Part shown: piece by piece, positions 32,892-44,681 of the stretch
Layout of the letters: every line of letters starts with the position of its first letter
Numbering within the stretch: the stretch's first letter is position 1
NCBI GenBank assembly: GCA_037447655.1
Contig: JBBHKE010001263.1
Span: 31,152-95,151, forward strand
From: Zygnema cylindricum
Taxonomy: Eukaryota > Streptophyta > Zygnematophyceae > Zygnematales > Zygnemataceae
Direction: 5' to 3'
Length of the DNA: 64,000 nucleotides
Program-made: the position numbers and the translations under genes
Notes under the pieces: generated by a model
What the model saw: only the letters and a program-made list of their open reading frames with translations
Database searches by the model: none
Told to the model about the DNA's origin: nothing

Positions 32892-35472
32892 TTACTCTCT
32901 CTTCAAAGGCAAAACCCACTGCTCCCTCCCCTTTGGATTTTGACTCTCTCCTCCCAATTTCCCCTCCTTAAAAGCTGCCCAGTTCTCGAGTTCCGTATCC
33001 TTAGGACGAGTATCATGTCCGTCTTTCACAACAGAAATCCACTGTCCTGCAAGCGACCACAAACTGCCACCTGTCTTTCCGTCTTCTCCCTCTCCCTCCC
33101 CTTCTTCCTTTTCCTCTTCCTCCCTCTCTCCACCATTGGCTCTACCACTCGCACTTGCATCCTCCAACTCTCCCTCTTTCATCTCCTCTTCCTCCTCCGT
33201 CAAACTCATTGGCTCCATATCATTCGGAACCGCCGACATGTGTCGGATGAGAAGTCCTCTCTCTCCTCCCCTGTGTCCAGTTGGCGACGCAGGGTTGGGC
33301 GGCGAATACCACTGCGGTACGGATTTTGGTGTCAGCTGGCGGCTATCGAGAGAGACAGTACGGCGGAGACCTTTGGGTCGAGCGATCCCATTGGCTGATG
33401 CCGGTAAAGGAAGTTCCCGAGAAGCTTCTTTTCCCCAAAGAGGAGGAAGAGCTTGATGGGCTTCTCTTTCTTTCCTGGATCTTGACGAATAAGACGGAGA
33501 AGGAGAGGGAGAGAAGGAAGAGGGAGATCTGGAGGAAGGGGAGCATGAAGAGAGAGGAGGAGAGAAAGCTGAAGGAGAGGGAGACGGTGAAGGAGATGGA
33601 GAAGGAGAGGGAGAAGAAGATACAGAAGAAACTCCATCCATGGAAGCCATAGAATGGAGTCCACTCCTTCTCCGGTGACTAAACGCTGGTAAACCGTCTC
33701 TCACATGACTCACACCAGATCCTGACGTGGTAAATCCAGATGCTGACGTAGCAGAACCAGATGCGGATCTGGGAAATCCTGAGCTGCCATTTCCTCCCCC
33801 ATGTTTAGGGAGATGGAACGACCGGCTTCCAGGAAGGTTCCTCATATTTCCGTACATTTCCCCACCGGATAATCCTGAATTCCCATTGGTCGGTTCAATC
33901 TCATTTGTACCCAAAAAAGATCCCTCCTCCACTTTCCACATGGCACTCATAGAAGAGCTTCTCGCGGGCCGGGCAGCCATGGATCTCGACATCGAACTAG
34001 GGGAAGAAGACAAAAATGAAGCCATGGAAGATTCCTCCTCCCATCCCCTCCCGTCCCCTCTCCTCTCCTCCCTTCTCCTTTCCTCTCCCCTCCTTGCTCC
34101 CCCGTCCGCCGAGTTTTGGTTTTTCTGCCATCCGCCAGATAGCAGAGCCGAAGGGACAGGACAACTGGAAGGCTCTCCTCCTGCCACGTGGACGGATCTG
34201 TACCGTCCTCCGTACTGTCCGTGGGAACTGCCGTCTCTATGTTCCTCCGTTTCTGTTTTTGAGGGAGATATTTCTACCGCCACTTGTTTGTACAATTGTC
34301 TGTGGGGCACAAAGAGAGAGAGAGAGAAGAGAGAGAGAAGAAGTCAGTTTTTTTGTCGTTTTCCCACATTTGAAATATATTATTGACACATTATTAGTGA
34401 CCTAAACAAAAAAGACATTTCCTCCACATTGCCATAAGACTTTGCAGGATTTTTTCTCAGCCCCATTATTTCCTTCATCCCCTGAGAACCCTTTTTAAGA
34501 AATACAAAAAAACAAAAGGAAAAAAAAAGGACCATAAAAAAATGGTTCCCACTACAGACAAAACCCACAAAAAACACATTTAAAACCCTCTCGACCTACA
34601 TCCCACCCTCCTCCTCACAACCGTACAAAGTACAATTATCCGTACAACATACAGAATCAGGAGATGCTGCTATAGACCCCTACAATGCCCATCCGTACAA
34701 TCCATATCCGTACAATACCGTACCTGTGAGCCAGATGTGCCGGCCGTACAGCATGTACGGGCGCCTTCATGTATCCCGGGGAAGTCCCTCTTCCCTGTCT
34801 CGGTTTCTGTACTTTCTGTACTTTCTGTACGGAAGGGGATCCATACATTTCCCCAAGGGGCGCCTCGTAGGCCACATTGCTGCCTGCCAGATGGATAGGA
34901 ACGTCCACGTGTCCTCTGACAGCTGGCACCCACAGTCGTACGGATTCTTGTCCTATCCGTACGATTTCCGCCAGATGCCACTTCCCCCGGCTGCACCTCA
35001 CCACCACGGACTCCCCCTCCTGGGCCTCCTCCGGGCGCCACGTGGCACATTTTTGTCTGCTAGCGGACATAGTTTGTCGTTTAGAGGGACTACGGCTGGC
35101 ATCCCAATGGGAGTGTCGCGCCCCCTCTCCCTCTCCCTCTCTCTCCCTCTCTCTCCCCCCCTCTTCCGTGTCGTTTTCTTCCTCGCTCGTGGAATGTCCG
35201 TATTTGTACTTTTCCCCATTTTTGTCATTTTCCCCGTTTTTGTCGTTTTCCTCATTTTCGTCGTTTTCTAGCTGGTCGCCGTCCGGACTCAGAGGGGGTG
35301 TGGGGAAGTCGTGCGCGAGGCGAGGAGAGAAAACTCCTCCCCCTCCCCCTCCCCCCCCTACCTTCAGTCCCGCCTTCCCTCCCTCTCCCCCTCCCGCCAT
35401 GGCCTCCGCCAACTCGAGCTCTAGCTGTCTTAACGCCGCCCTCGCCCTCTCTATTCGCATCTGTGTGTGCAT
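32892..35472 (-). CDS. Two-exon gene of unknown function, possible Tudor/Agenet-like
   Basis: Exon 1 is 34724-35472 and exon 2 is 32892-34299, joined by a GT-AG intron (CACAG|GTACGG and CCCACAG|A) that keeps the phase and gives 718 residues. Residues 1-25 look helical (ERARAALRQLELELAEAM). A Gly run, FPTPPLSPDGD and an Asn/Glu/Lys-rich acidic stretch follow. Residues about 143-204 look like a small beta-barrel (EGESVVVRCSRGKWHLAEIV, then VRLWVPAVRGHVDVP), which by pattern could be a Tudor/Agenet-type fold. Exon 2 is Ser-rich with a Ser-Pro run and short basic motifs (GLRRTVSLDSRQLTPKS), and ends in an acidic region with SLWSLAGQWISVVKDG. The leader is CT-repeat-rich. Long plus-strand frames here mirror the low-complexity runs. 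The gene call rests on the phase match and codon pattern; the function is unknown. Confidence 0.6.
34621..34965. promoter_or_regulatory. Dense GTAC motif cluster
   Basis: I count 13 GTAC tetramers between 34621 and 34965, spanning the intron start and the end of exon 1 of the unknown gene. About one would be expected by chance. GTAC is the core bound by plant SPL factors and of copper-response elements. Part of the cluster is coding: a triplet repeat ctttctgta encodes VQKVQKVQK. A regulatory role is only an inference, as GTAC is also common in the repeats of this window. Confidence 0.3.
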
Positions 35473-36880
35473 TTCCTCTCTCTCTCTCTCCCTCTCTCTC
35501 TATCTCCCTCTCTCTCTCTCTCTTTCTCGCTCTCTCTATCTCTCTATCTCTCGCTACCGCCCTCTCCTCGCACACGTTCCTAAGAAGCGAAAGATATTTT
35601 TCTTTCGTCGGTCCCTCGGGTCCCTTTTTCTTTTCCTCTCCCTCGATCTCGTCGAAACGTTCTCTCTCTCTCCCCCCCTCGTTCTCTCCCTCTCCCTCCC
35701 AATCCTTCCGCGGGAAACTTGGGTAAGGCTTTTGGGTCTCCCGAATTTCCCGAGTCGCACTTTTGCGGTCAGCGGAGTCCGACCCGTTCGGGCGGGAAAT
35801 TTTGTCGCGTAGTGCGTACGGATACGACCGCTACGAGCGCAGAGATTCGCTCGATTTGCCGCATTAAATGGATGTACACGTGGCAGTCGCCGGTTGGATC
35901 CGCGAATTAAAATGCCCGCACGAGGGTTGCGACGAGCCACCATCGAAGAACGCGCATGCGACAGTTAGGATAGTGTTCGTACGTGTAGGTATGAGGTCGT
36001 ACTTTTGTAATTAATGTGGATTGTACGATGGTCCTTTAGTTGACGCGTGGCGCGGCGGACGGGTCTCCAGGGAGGCGTAGCAGAGCGGCAGAAATAGTAC
36101 GGATAATTGTACGAATCGGAAACGTCTCAACGACGCGCCAGGAGGTGTTCGGAGTGACATGTATGGTACAGTACTGTACTTTTGCCGTACTTTTTGTACA
36201 TATGGTGTGTACGAATGCGCGTCTGTATCGTACAAGGATTTCGGTCAGTTGGAAGTGGACGAATCGTCGGGAGCCTTGGCAGGTGCGAAAGGGGATTTTG
36301 GATGTACGGAAGGGTGGGATTGCCGAAGACTGGGGGGAAGGGATTCGGATTTTGGCAGTTCTGAATGTTCACACGTGCGAAAATATCGGAAGCAATGGCA
36401 GGAAGTGGGTGGGGATTCGTGTTGGAGTCAGAAGGCGTGTCAGGATCTCGGACAATATATTATTCGTGTGCTGTGGATTTTTTTGTTTTTTTGTGCGATT
36501 TTTGAATTTGAAATGAATTGGGGCTTGAATTTGAAGTTCTTAATCGTCATAAATGTCCAGAGGGGGGAGGGATTCTCGATACCTGGATTTGGAGGCACGT
36601 GGAGTTGACCTGGCAGTTAATGCAGTTTTTTCCGGGTAAGACAGAAAATATTTGTCTTACGGGTAGCCGAAAACGAAATTTTGTTACATTGATTTGTCTG
36701 TGGGCTAGTTTGTCGTGTAGTCTGACAGGTTATAAATAATGTACCGGACTTCCCAAAGAAGGCTACAAACGGACAACAATTTTATGTGGAGATCGCGGAC
36801 CTGAAACGAACGGTCTGAAAAAAAGAAACCAATAATTAATTATGTTATTTTTAACGTTAGGGATATCGCATAGAAAATAT
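35473..36880. other. Upstream region of the unknown gene
   Basis: CT-microsatellite leader sequence (about 35478-35560) is followed by GC-richer DNA with many GTAC sites, for example near 36110-36240. Overlapping open frames on both strands (such as 36040-36516) have no recognisable domain. Confidence 0.35.
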
Positions 36881-36884
36881 CGCC

Positions 36885-36945
36885 AATGAATGTAGGTCAG
36901 TTGGCTAACGGGATTCGCTCGTGTGTTTAAATTCTAACAAAAAAA
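36885..36945 (+). repeat. tRNA-like promoter remnant, possible SINE head
   Basis: gtaggtcagttggctaacgg resembles a tRNA D-arm/A box, and tgtgtttaaattctaac some 25 nt later resembles a degenerate B box. The rest of a tRNA cloverleaf is missing, so a decayed tRNA-derived SINE head is more likely than a tRNA gene. Confidence 0.25.
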
Positions 36946-38769
36946 CAAAAAACGTACCGCTTCAGCTGTCCCTGGGGAGCAGTCCAAAAAAAATAGAACC
37001 CTGAAAATTTCCGAAGCGTACTAACCACAGAGGGCACGTACTGCCACGTTGACTCCCCAGGACGTAAATTCTAGCCGTAGTAATCATATTATATTTTCGA
37101 AAAGAGCTGACCGTCTGCCAGTTGTAATTTAGTTGAAAATTGCTGTCAGACCTAGTACACCGCCAGGAATCTGTCTACCATCGCGCGCCGCGCCACGACA
37201 AAGCGTTTAAAGCAGGTGAACTAGACGACAACAAATCGTAGCGGATCGGCACGGAGTCGAAATGAGAAATCGTTATTCGGTCGTTATGGGTCTCATTACG
37301 AGTCATATTTGTGATTCGCGCGTGTGAAACTTTAACGGATGCGCATCGGACGGCAATGGGGAGCCGGAACGAAAGGAAATGTCGGCCTTCTTTCATTTTC
37401 ATCTGCCCGAATATTTCAATAAAGTTTCAAGGTAAGCTTTTTCGTCGTCGTCGATACGGCTCAACAATCATCAAAATTCATCCCAAAAACCGCAAATGCA
37501 CAATAGGTGTCCACCGCTGGAATAATAAATGCAGTCTGACAATGATCCGTACTTACGACCATAGAAATCTTGTCGACGTCATGGAAACAATGTTTTCTCG
37601 TGAATCCACCGTCAATCCCGGAAGACTTGATCTAAGCATGACGTGGCAGAGAATTCTTTGACGCCGTTGTCTTTTTTCACGCAACGGCGCAAATATTTGC
37701 AACGCCCAATCAGATTAGAATCGCGACCGTCGCAACAAGTCTAACAAATTATTTCTTTCGTTTTCAGCACCAAGAAAACAAAAAAAAACGGCGAGCGTGA
37801 GAGCGGTCCTCCAGCCAATAGGAAGCCAGAAATGCCACCCTGCTGAAATTTGGAAAAACGAATACAATTTTCACCAATAAAATCACTTCTACAGAGATCA
37901 CAGTTTTAGCCTATGTCAGCAAATTTCTTTCCAACAAGGAACATAAAGCCACATGTCGGTTTCGGTAGAACTTCAGGGCTATCATTACTCCTATCCGTAC
38001 TTGTACAGTGCGATAAATACAAAAAAGTACAGAATCACAACGCTCAGAATGGCAGTCAGCTTCCCGCAGATTCTACCGTACTATAACTCCGTACCATCCA
38101 ACTCAGGTATGCGTTCGTCACTTCGTCATGATTACGAAAAGCTTCGCATAGAAAACTCTATTGGTGCCTCAAGCCTGCATGTGATTATGCGATGAATATA
38201 TCTTATGGATACCTTAAAATATCCACCGTTGATTATTGTGATATGGGAAATTACTCTTTCCATTCGTCTGCCGAGCCAGATTCTCTGCGACTTATGGAAC
38301 ATGGGCGTGAGGCATGACGTCATGGATCTCCATTCGTACACCAAACTGTCAGGTTGCCTCGTGTCGTGAAATAATGTCAACACCGTATTATCGTTTGTTA
38401 AGCGAAAACTTTATTTGCTGACTAATCAAATGTAAGCGGTAATCAATAGACGACAAATGCGATTTTGCGCGCACATGTTAAACGAAAAATGTAGTAAAAT
38501 AGTAAAGCGGCAGTGCGACCGTGGCACGTATCATATATATTTTATTTTTTTTCAAAAGTCAAAAGTAAAACTGGCAAAGCCGAAAATGCTTTGTTGTCTT
38601 CTGCCGTACATAGTATGATCCCAGAACCTTGTTGCTAGGTTGCGTATCGAGCTGATTCGCGCACGATATTACTCAGCTCTCGTACAATATACTCGACAAC
38701 GGTAAATAGTAAATAGTCATTACCGATTTTCGCTACAATGCCCATCATTGCTAAAGTTTAGCAGCACTA
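36946..38769. other. Intergenic, one weak ORF
   Basis: A plus-strand frame at 37953-38195 (MSVSVELQGYHYSYPYLYSA) has a possible donor at 38105, but I find no following exon. The rest is featureless. Confidence 0.3.
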
Positions 38770-39325
38770 CACCGCGAATCGTTATTAGTGCTGAACTTTA
38801 TTTAGTGTTGATAACAAATTATCGTTATTAATGCTAATTAGGAATTTGAAAATTTCAAAAAAAACGGTGTATTCTAATTTTGGCGTTAATGCTAATTTGG
38901 GAGTTGCAAAAAAAGGAATAATCGCCGTACAATTGTATACAACAATATATGTATCCGTACAAAATATTCGAAATTTTACGCCGTCGCGAAATTTAAATAT
39001 CTGTTATATGTCCGACAAAATTACGGCAGTTATGCGACCGGATTGAATCCCATTTTTTGAGCGCACGTTCCTATGCGTACGCGTCTGATATAATTCATTT
39101 TTGAAAATTTTTACTTGAAAAGGTACATTTATGTAGAAACTGACACTGGCCGTAAAGCACACTATATATATCTTACTGTACTTTCGTTCTTTACGCTATT
39201 CTGTACTGTACCTTAAAAACCGTAAAGGAAAAATTAAGGTCATGTATACTATATAAAAAAAAAAACCAAAATTTCAGGAACCCAAATTAGAAATATGCTC
39301 TAATAAGTAATAACGATTCGCGGTG
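38770..39325. mobile_element. CACCG-type MITE (family E), 556 bp
   Basis: Ends TA|CACCGCGAATCGTTATTAGTG and CGATTCGCGGTG|TA. First of four head-to-tail elements of about 540 bp. Inside are multiple ttattaatgctaatt phrases and a cgtacaattgtatacaac palindrome. Confidence 0.85.
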
Positions 39326-39332
39326 TACACTA

Positions 39333-39872
39333 CACCGTGAATCGGTATTGGCGTAATGGACGCTATTTAAGGTACCGTTTTTTTTCCCCAAATTTTTAAA
39401 CAGCATAAATTATTCTGTTTTTTCTTTTACGCCATTTAGGGTTCTTCTTCCAATTTGTATCTTCTAAATAGAGTGTTGTACGGATGGTGTCAGACCGTAC
39501 AAACATGTACCTTTTTAAGTGAGAAAGTATAATTAATGGGTTTTAGTAACCACGGACGCATGAGAATATGCGCTCTAAAAAGGGGATGCAACCGGGTTGT
39601 CAAAAACCACGTTCTCACATATTGGTCTGGCAACTGCGTATCGACAGTGTGAACGTACAATTTGTGTACAATTTGTCAGATTTTGAACAAAACCTATATT
39701 AGTGTAAACAAGTTTGGGGCGGGTGTTTATTTTTTTTTAAATCCAAATTAGTATAAGTAAATATCCAGTATGTATGTTTTTTTCGAAAAAATACAAATTC
39801 TCAATTAGCGTAAATAACGGTAATTGTTCCTACACGCTAAAGAAAACTTTACGCGAATAACGATTCACGGTG
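39333..39872. mobile_element. CACCG-type MITE (family D-like), 540 bp
   Basis: Ends TA|CACCGTGAATCGGTATTGGCG and CGATTCACGGTG|TA. The interior is related to family D (gtacggatggtgtcagaccg, acatgtacctttttaagtga). Confidence 0.85.
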
Positions 39873-39874
39873 TA

Positions 39875-40389
39875 CATCGTGAATCGTAAATAGCGTAGAG
39901 AAATAATTAGTGTAAAATCATAAATAGTATTACTAACTCTGATTTAGGGTATTTTTGTTTTCTCAAAAAAAAAAATTACTATAATTTTATCAATAACTCT
40001 AATTAGGGTCTCTTTGCGTAACAGCTATCCGCGCTGAATATCTCAACAGTAAATTAGGTACAACATGCAGAAACTGACAAAACGTACATTTTCGAGTCAT
40101 TTTGACGATTGCTCTAGGCGGTTTGTGAAAACGCAATTACATGATAACGCCTTGTATTAAAAAAAAAATAGTACGTTTTTACTGGAAAAAGTACAGTTTT
40201 GCACGGTCAGACACCTACCATACGTCACACTATTTAAAACGACACTATATTAGAGTTGTTAACGCGAAATTCAAAAGTACCTTATATAATGTAAAGAAAA
40301 AATTAGAGTTATTTATTCTATTTAAGATTTACGGGTCAAAAATCGGGGTGACGAAATTAGCGGAAATAACGCTAATTACAATTCACGGT
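39875..40389. mobile_element. CACCG-type MITE, 515 bp
   Basis: It starts at the shared TA of the previous element as CATCGTGAATCGTAAATAGCG and ends ACAATTCACGGT near 40389. The right end is slightly decayed. Confidence 0.75.
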
Positions 40390-40397
40390 AAACTGTA

Positions 40398-40935
40398 CAC
40401 TGCGCATCATTATTAGTGTCAAAGTCACTAATTTGGGTTCTTCAAATTTTGATTTTTTTCCTCAAATAGGATACATGATTTTAATTTTTCCTTGACGTTA
40501 ATTAAGGTACCGTACAAAATAGCGTAAAGAACTAAAGTTCAATAAGATCTAAATAGCGTGGTGTATGGTCGATGTCAGACTGTACATAAATGTACCTTTT
40601 CAAGTGAAAATTTTACAAAAAATGAATTAAATCGGACGCGTACGCATAGGAACGTGCGCTAAAAAAACGGGATTGGTCTGACATGTAAATAAGTCTGACA
40701 TGTACGGATATTTAAATTTCACTACGGTGTACGATTTTTTATATTTTGTACGAATACATATAATAATGTATATAATCGTACAAAAAAAATTCCATTTTTG
40801 CTGTTCCAAATTAGCGTTAACACTGAAATTAGAATAAACCTTTTTTTTTTAGTTTTCAAATTCTTAATTAGTGTCAATGACGGTATATTAACTTACACAC
40901 TATTTAAACTTTGACACTAATAACGATGCGCGGTG
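40398..40935. mobile_element. Family D MITE, 538 bp
   Basis: Ends TA|CACTGCGCATCATTATTAG and CGATGCGCGGTG|TA. It is closely similar along its length to the copy at 49479-50015, the most alike pair in the window and so probably the youngest family here. Confidence 0.9.
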
Positions 40936-41579
40936 TAGTTCGGTCACAACTTGTTTTGGTTTAAAATCATAATAAAGTGTTGACGACTATTTAATCAATT
41001 GGACTACAATCAGCCTCGTCTCGATTCACAAAGTATTAAAAATTATAAATTCCCATCAAAACCGTAATTCTTTAACGCTAATAACAATGGGGGGAAGTAG
41101 TGTTTGTACCACAAAATTGCCAATTGCGTCAACACATCGAAAGAAAATGGCGCCGGAAAGCGCACTCAAATTAGATTCCTAATAATACTGCTAAATAAAT
41201 ATAACCAAAACCTAACCTCAAATGTTCAAAGGTTAACTATCTGAACGCAAACTATAACGACTATGATATGGGAATGAGTGGTAAATTAGTATAAGGGAAA
41301 TAATAAGCATATGCGTCATTTCGGTTGGGTGCAAGGGTCCACGACAGCAAATACTAGATTGAGCAATCAACGTATAAACTAGTTTGAATTTGGTAACATT
41401 GCGTTTTTATTTGAAAGTTAGCCCGATAATATTCTCGACCTATGAAGAATTCTACACAATGGATTTGATTTTTTGAGTGCTTTTTAATGTCGACCGTCAA
41501 ATAAAAATAGCAACGGACACGACCATCCAAATGTTACGCTTCCTAAACTGTAAGCACCCCATGTAAATAAAAATGTTGG
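40936..41579. other. Intergenic, no feature seen
   Basis: AT-rich DNA. The first 50 bases (gttcggtcacaacttg...aaaatcataa) resemble 44560-44590, a shared old repeat. No gene. Confidence 0.35.
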
Positions 41580-42075
41580 GCATAAGTGACCTTTAATAAT
41601 CGACGAGAACCTCTCTCATTCTCTTTGTTTTTTATAATTAGAGGGAGAGGATAACACTTTTTTTTTCTAATCCCCTTATATCGACTCTCGCCCTCTTAAA
41701 ATCCTTCGGAAAAATGAAAGGGATATGATAAAGACAGAGGAAGAGAAAGAGGGAGCGAGAGCGAAGAAAAAGGAGTGGGAAGGGGAGAGAAAATTGAAGA
41801 TAACGAGGGAGAGTGAGAGAGTGGGGGTAACTTACTTTCTCTCATTCCCTCTCCCTCTTCATCTCCAATTTCCTCCCCTATTTCAAATTTTAAATACCGC
41901 AATAGAGCGAGAGGAGAAAGATGAGGGCGATATAGATGTAAAGGGAGAGGGGAAATAAAAGGGAAAAGGAGAGATAGGGAGAGCGAACGAGAGAGGTAGA
42001 GGGAGTGAGAGAGGGAGAACAACATTTTGTTTATCTCTCTTTTTCCCTCTTCAACTTTCTCTATCCACACCGTCT
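41580..42075. repeat. GA/CT-rich low-complexity block
   Basis: Purine-rich runs (gagagggag type) and complementary CT-rich runs alternate, so long hairpins are possible. Open frames on both strands translate the simple sequence only. Confidence 0.6.
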
Positions 42076-43088
42076 CCTCTTATTTTTTTTAGGGTTTTAA
42101 GGAAGACAAGAGACGAAATAAAACGATTGAAAGTATATAAGGGTGCTCCTCTAGCGTCCTCGTGAGGAAAAAAAATGAGGTTTCTTTTTAACATTAAAAT
42201 GTAGCTTGGGTCCGACACACTTATTTACATGTGGTGCTTGCATGTTAAGAGGAAAAACATTTGGACAATCGTGCCAATTGATATCTTCATATGTTAAGCA
42301 ACCTTAACGAGCGCTTCATCAATTTAGGAAGATGCTTATGTTTGTTCACATGCCAAAGATAGTTAATATATTATCCATTGGGTATTAACAAAATTGTAAC
42401 AATATATTGTTGTGTGTGTCGATTGTACAATCCTGTACATGCTAGAATAAACACTTGCGCCCGGTTAGAGTGACGCATGCTCTTATTATTTCCCATAATA
42501 TAATGTGTGTAACCACTGTTAATGGTTTGTTTTGCTTGGACCATTGCACCCAATAATATCGCTATTTGTTTCTTTCCACTCATAATTTCGTTAAGCTAAT
42601 ATTTGTTCTTTGTGTACTAACTAACAATAATAAATTTGTAAAGGAAAATATAGTATAAATAGTAAAGCATAACAATTTAGGGGCGTCAAATTAAGGGCGA
42701 TCGAGGTTTATTATTAATGATAATTTGTTTCTTCATATACAGTTAAGCTGGATAGTATCGTCTTTCGACTGTATATCAACTTGACGATGCAATTGTGTGT
42801 CCTCCATTAGACTACATAATTCACGAAGCCCCTAGATAGATTTTAACTAACCCACTTCAAGCCACGACTACTGCTGCCCAAGAAGGCAAAATAACAGTTT
42901 GACTGCACCATTGTTTAGTTTGGACTCCCTTGAGTCCGGAGCAAAAAGAATCACTAAAAACGGCCAACCAACCGATTAGATATGAAGTGGCAAAGATGTC
43001 AAGTTTATACAAAACCCTCTAAGGGAGAGAGGTCACTGCCTACCAAATTCTCTAGGTCCTAAACCCCTCTCACAACCCCTATCTACTA
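42076..43088. other. Intergenic, no feature seen
   Basis: No gene or clear repeat boundary recognised. Confidence 0.35.
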
Positions 43089-43287
43089 CACCGTGAATCC
43101 TTATTAGCCTTGTGTACGCTATATCGACACCCCAAAATTTTGACATTGATACCTTAAAAATAATAAATTACACTATTTATTGACATGGACCAAAATCTAC
43201 CACGTATCTTGGCATTAAATTAGAATGGATGATGCTATTTTTTTCTTTACACTAATAATTTTTATACGCTAATAACGATTCAAGGTG
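43089..43287. mobile_element. CACCG-type MITE (family F), 199 bp
   Basis: Ends TA|CACCGTGAATCCTTATTAGCC and CGATTCAAGGTG|TA. It shares its interior with 52256-52453 (ccccaaaattttgacattga, gacatggaccaaaatctacc). Confidence 0.85.
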
Positions 43288-43781
43288 TAACGTACGGACT
43301 AATCATATTACTGTACCGTACCAAAAAGTACTACTGCCAGTGTACCTTTTGTACGACCAATGTACGGCAAGGCTATTACGTGGACGCGTGCCCTCTTTTT
43401 ACTCCTCCGTAGGTTCCTCGGAATTCCCGCAACCAAATGTCATCTCTCCACGTGGCACTAGGTCATGCTATGTCACAAAAAGCCAAAGTGACCACTCCGG
43501 AATCTCGGCGATGATGTGCGCCGTTGGATATCGACCAAAATGAAATCTCAGCTGCCATAAATACTTGTGCGATATTTGTTTCGCTGTCGAAACAAAACGC
43601 GGGGTATCCATTTGGAAACCGTACCGTACTCCGTACTTTACCAAACTGTATTTATGCATGTCGTATGTAGTTTTAGTTTAATGAAGTAGTTCAATACTAA
43701 CTAAATATGTATCTATCCAACCCTACAGCATTTAGCACTGATCCTACACTAATAGGATAGAGCTGACTGTTACCGGCCATC

Positions 43782-43824
43782 TTGACGGACGGCAGGTACC
43801 AGGATCAAATCCTGGGTCCGTCAA
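43782..43824 (+). repeat. Double hairpin with tRNA T-arm-like core
   Basis: ttgacggac (43782-43790) pairs perfectly with gtccgtcaa (43816-43824). Inside, ccagg (43799-43803) pairs with cctgg (43811-43815) around atcaaat. The core ggatcaaatcc fits a Pol III B box. D and anticodon arms are absent, so it is not a tRNA; a SINE or tRNA remnant is possible. Confidence 0.35.
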
Positions 43825-44681
43825 ATATCTTTTTAGTAACCTACTAAAATCAACTGCCTGTTGAACTAAGGTAGCCATGGTTCAACCACCCTCTCTATCG
43901 TTCAGTGACTACAACAAGTATGGTGGCTAGAGAGAGGAGGTGGAGGCATGTTGTCCGCTTTTTCTCTCCTTTTTATACTGGGTCATTTAGACCTAAAAAA
44001 TACTTTATAAATCTACCGAATTTCAACGAACGACGTTCCCATTTAGTATGTATTTTTTCCTGTTAGCTTGTAGAATTATTATTTCGGAAAAAAATAATCC
44101 AAGTAATATACATGTTCCAGTCAAGTTGGTTTATACCACATCTGCCACCATCCTAAACTTTACTTCAAACTTAAAAACATGTATTATGTTTCGAGCGAGA
44201 TAATAACTGGTTTAACGGAATTTTGTATCATACTATCGCATTCTTGACCATAGGATTGAGCACATTAAACATGACAAAATAGCTTTACGTCCGCCTAGGC
44301 CTTCTGGTGGCTTCAGGAGACATTTCCATCGGAACATGCGTTGACGTGCAGCGGTGTCATGTTGCTCAAAGTTAAGCGGCCCGTCGAGCAGGTGAAGCAT
44401 TTGCCTATAACGCTTTCATTTAAAATTAGCATGTACGACAAAATCTAGGATATTGCCAAACCGTGAGATCCACCATGTAAGTACGGTTTTGCTGAACGTA
44501 CAAAAAAAAAATTGTCACTACACTTCCCATCGCTATTAGGGTTGATAGAACCAATCCGGTCGCGACATTTTTTGGCCGAAAATCATAAATTAGGGTTAGC
44601 ACCACTCCTTGAGGAAGTGGACTATAATCAGCCATGTCTCCTTGAACGAAGTTAGCTAGATATATCTTAATTGCACATTAA
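43825..44681. other. Intergenic, decayed repeat pieces
   Basis: Apart from a degenerate MITE end near 44520 (cccatcgctattagggttg), I see nothing to annotate. Confidence 0.3.

Noticed and set aside
34877-35812. Long plus-strand frame opposite the unknown gene
   Set aside because: It is mainly Ser/Pro/Leu runs from CT-repeats and lacks splice or domain support. The minus-strand model gives a phase-consistent intron and globular segment.
37953-38195. First exon of a plus-strand gene
   Set aside because: A possible donor exists at 38105 but no matching downstream exon was found.
41696-42070. 124-codon frame in GA/CT block
   Set aside because: Pure simple-sequence translation (SLSLPLSLP).
43782-43824. 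tRNA gene
   Set aside because: Only the acceptor-like and T-arm-like stems exist; there is no D or anticodon arm.
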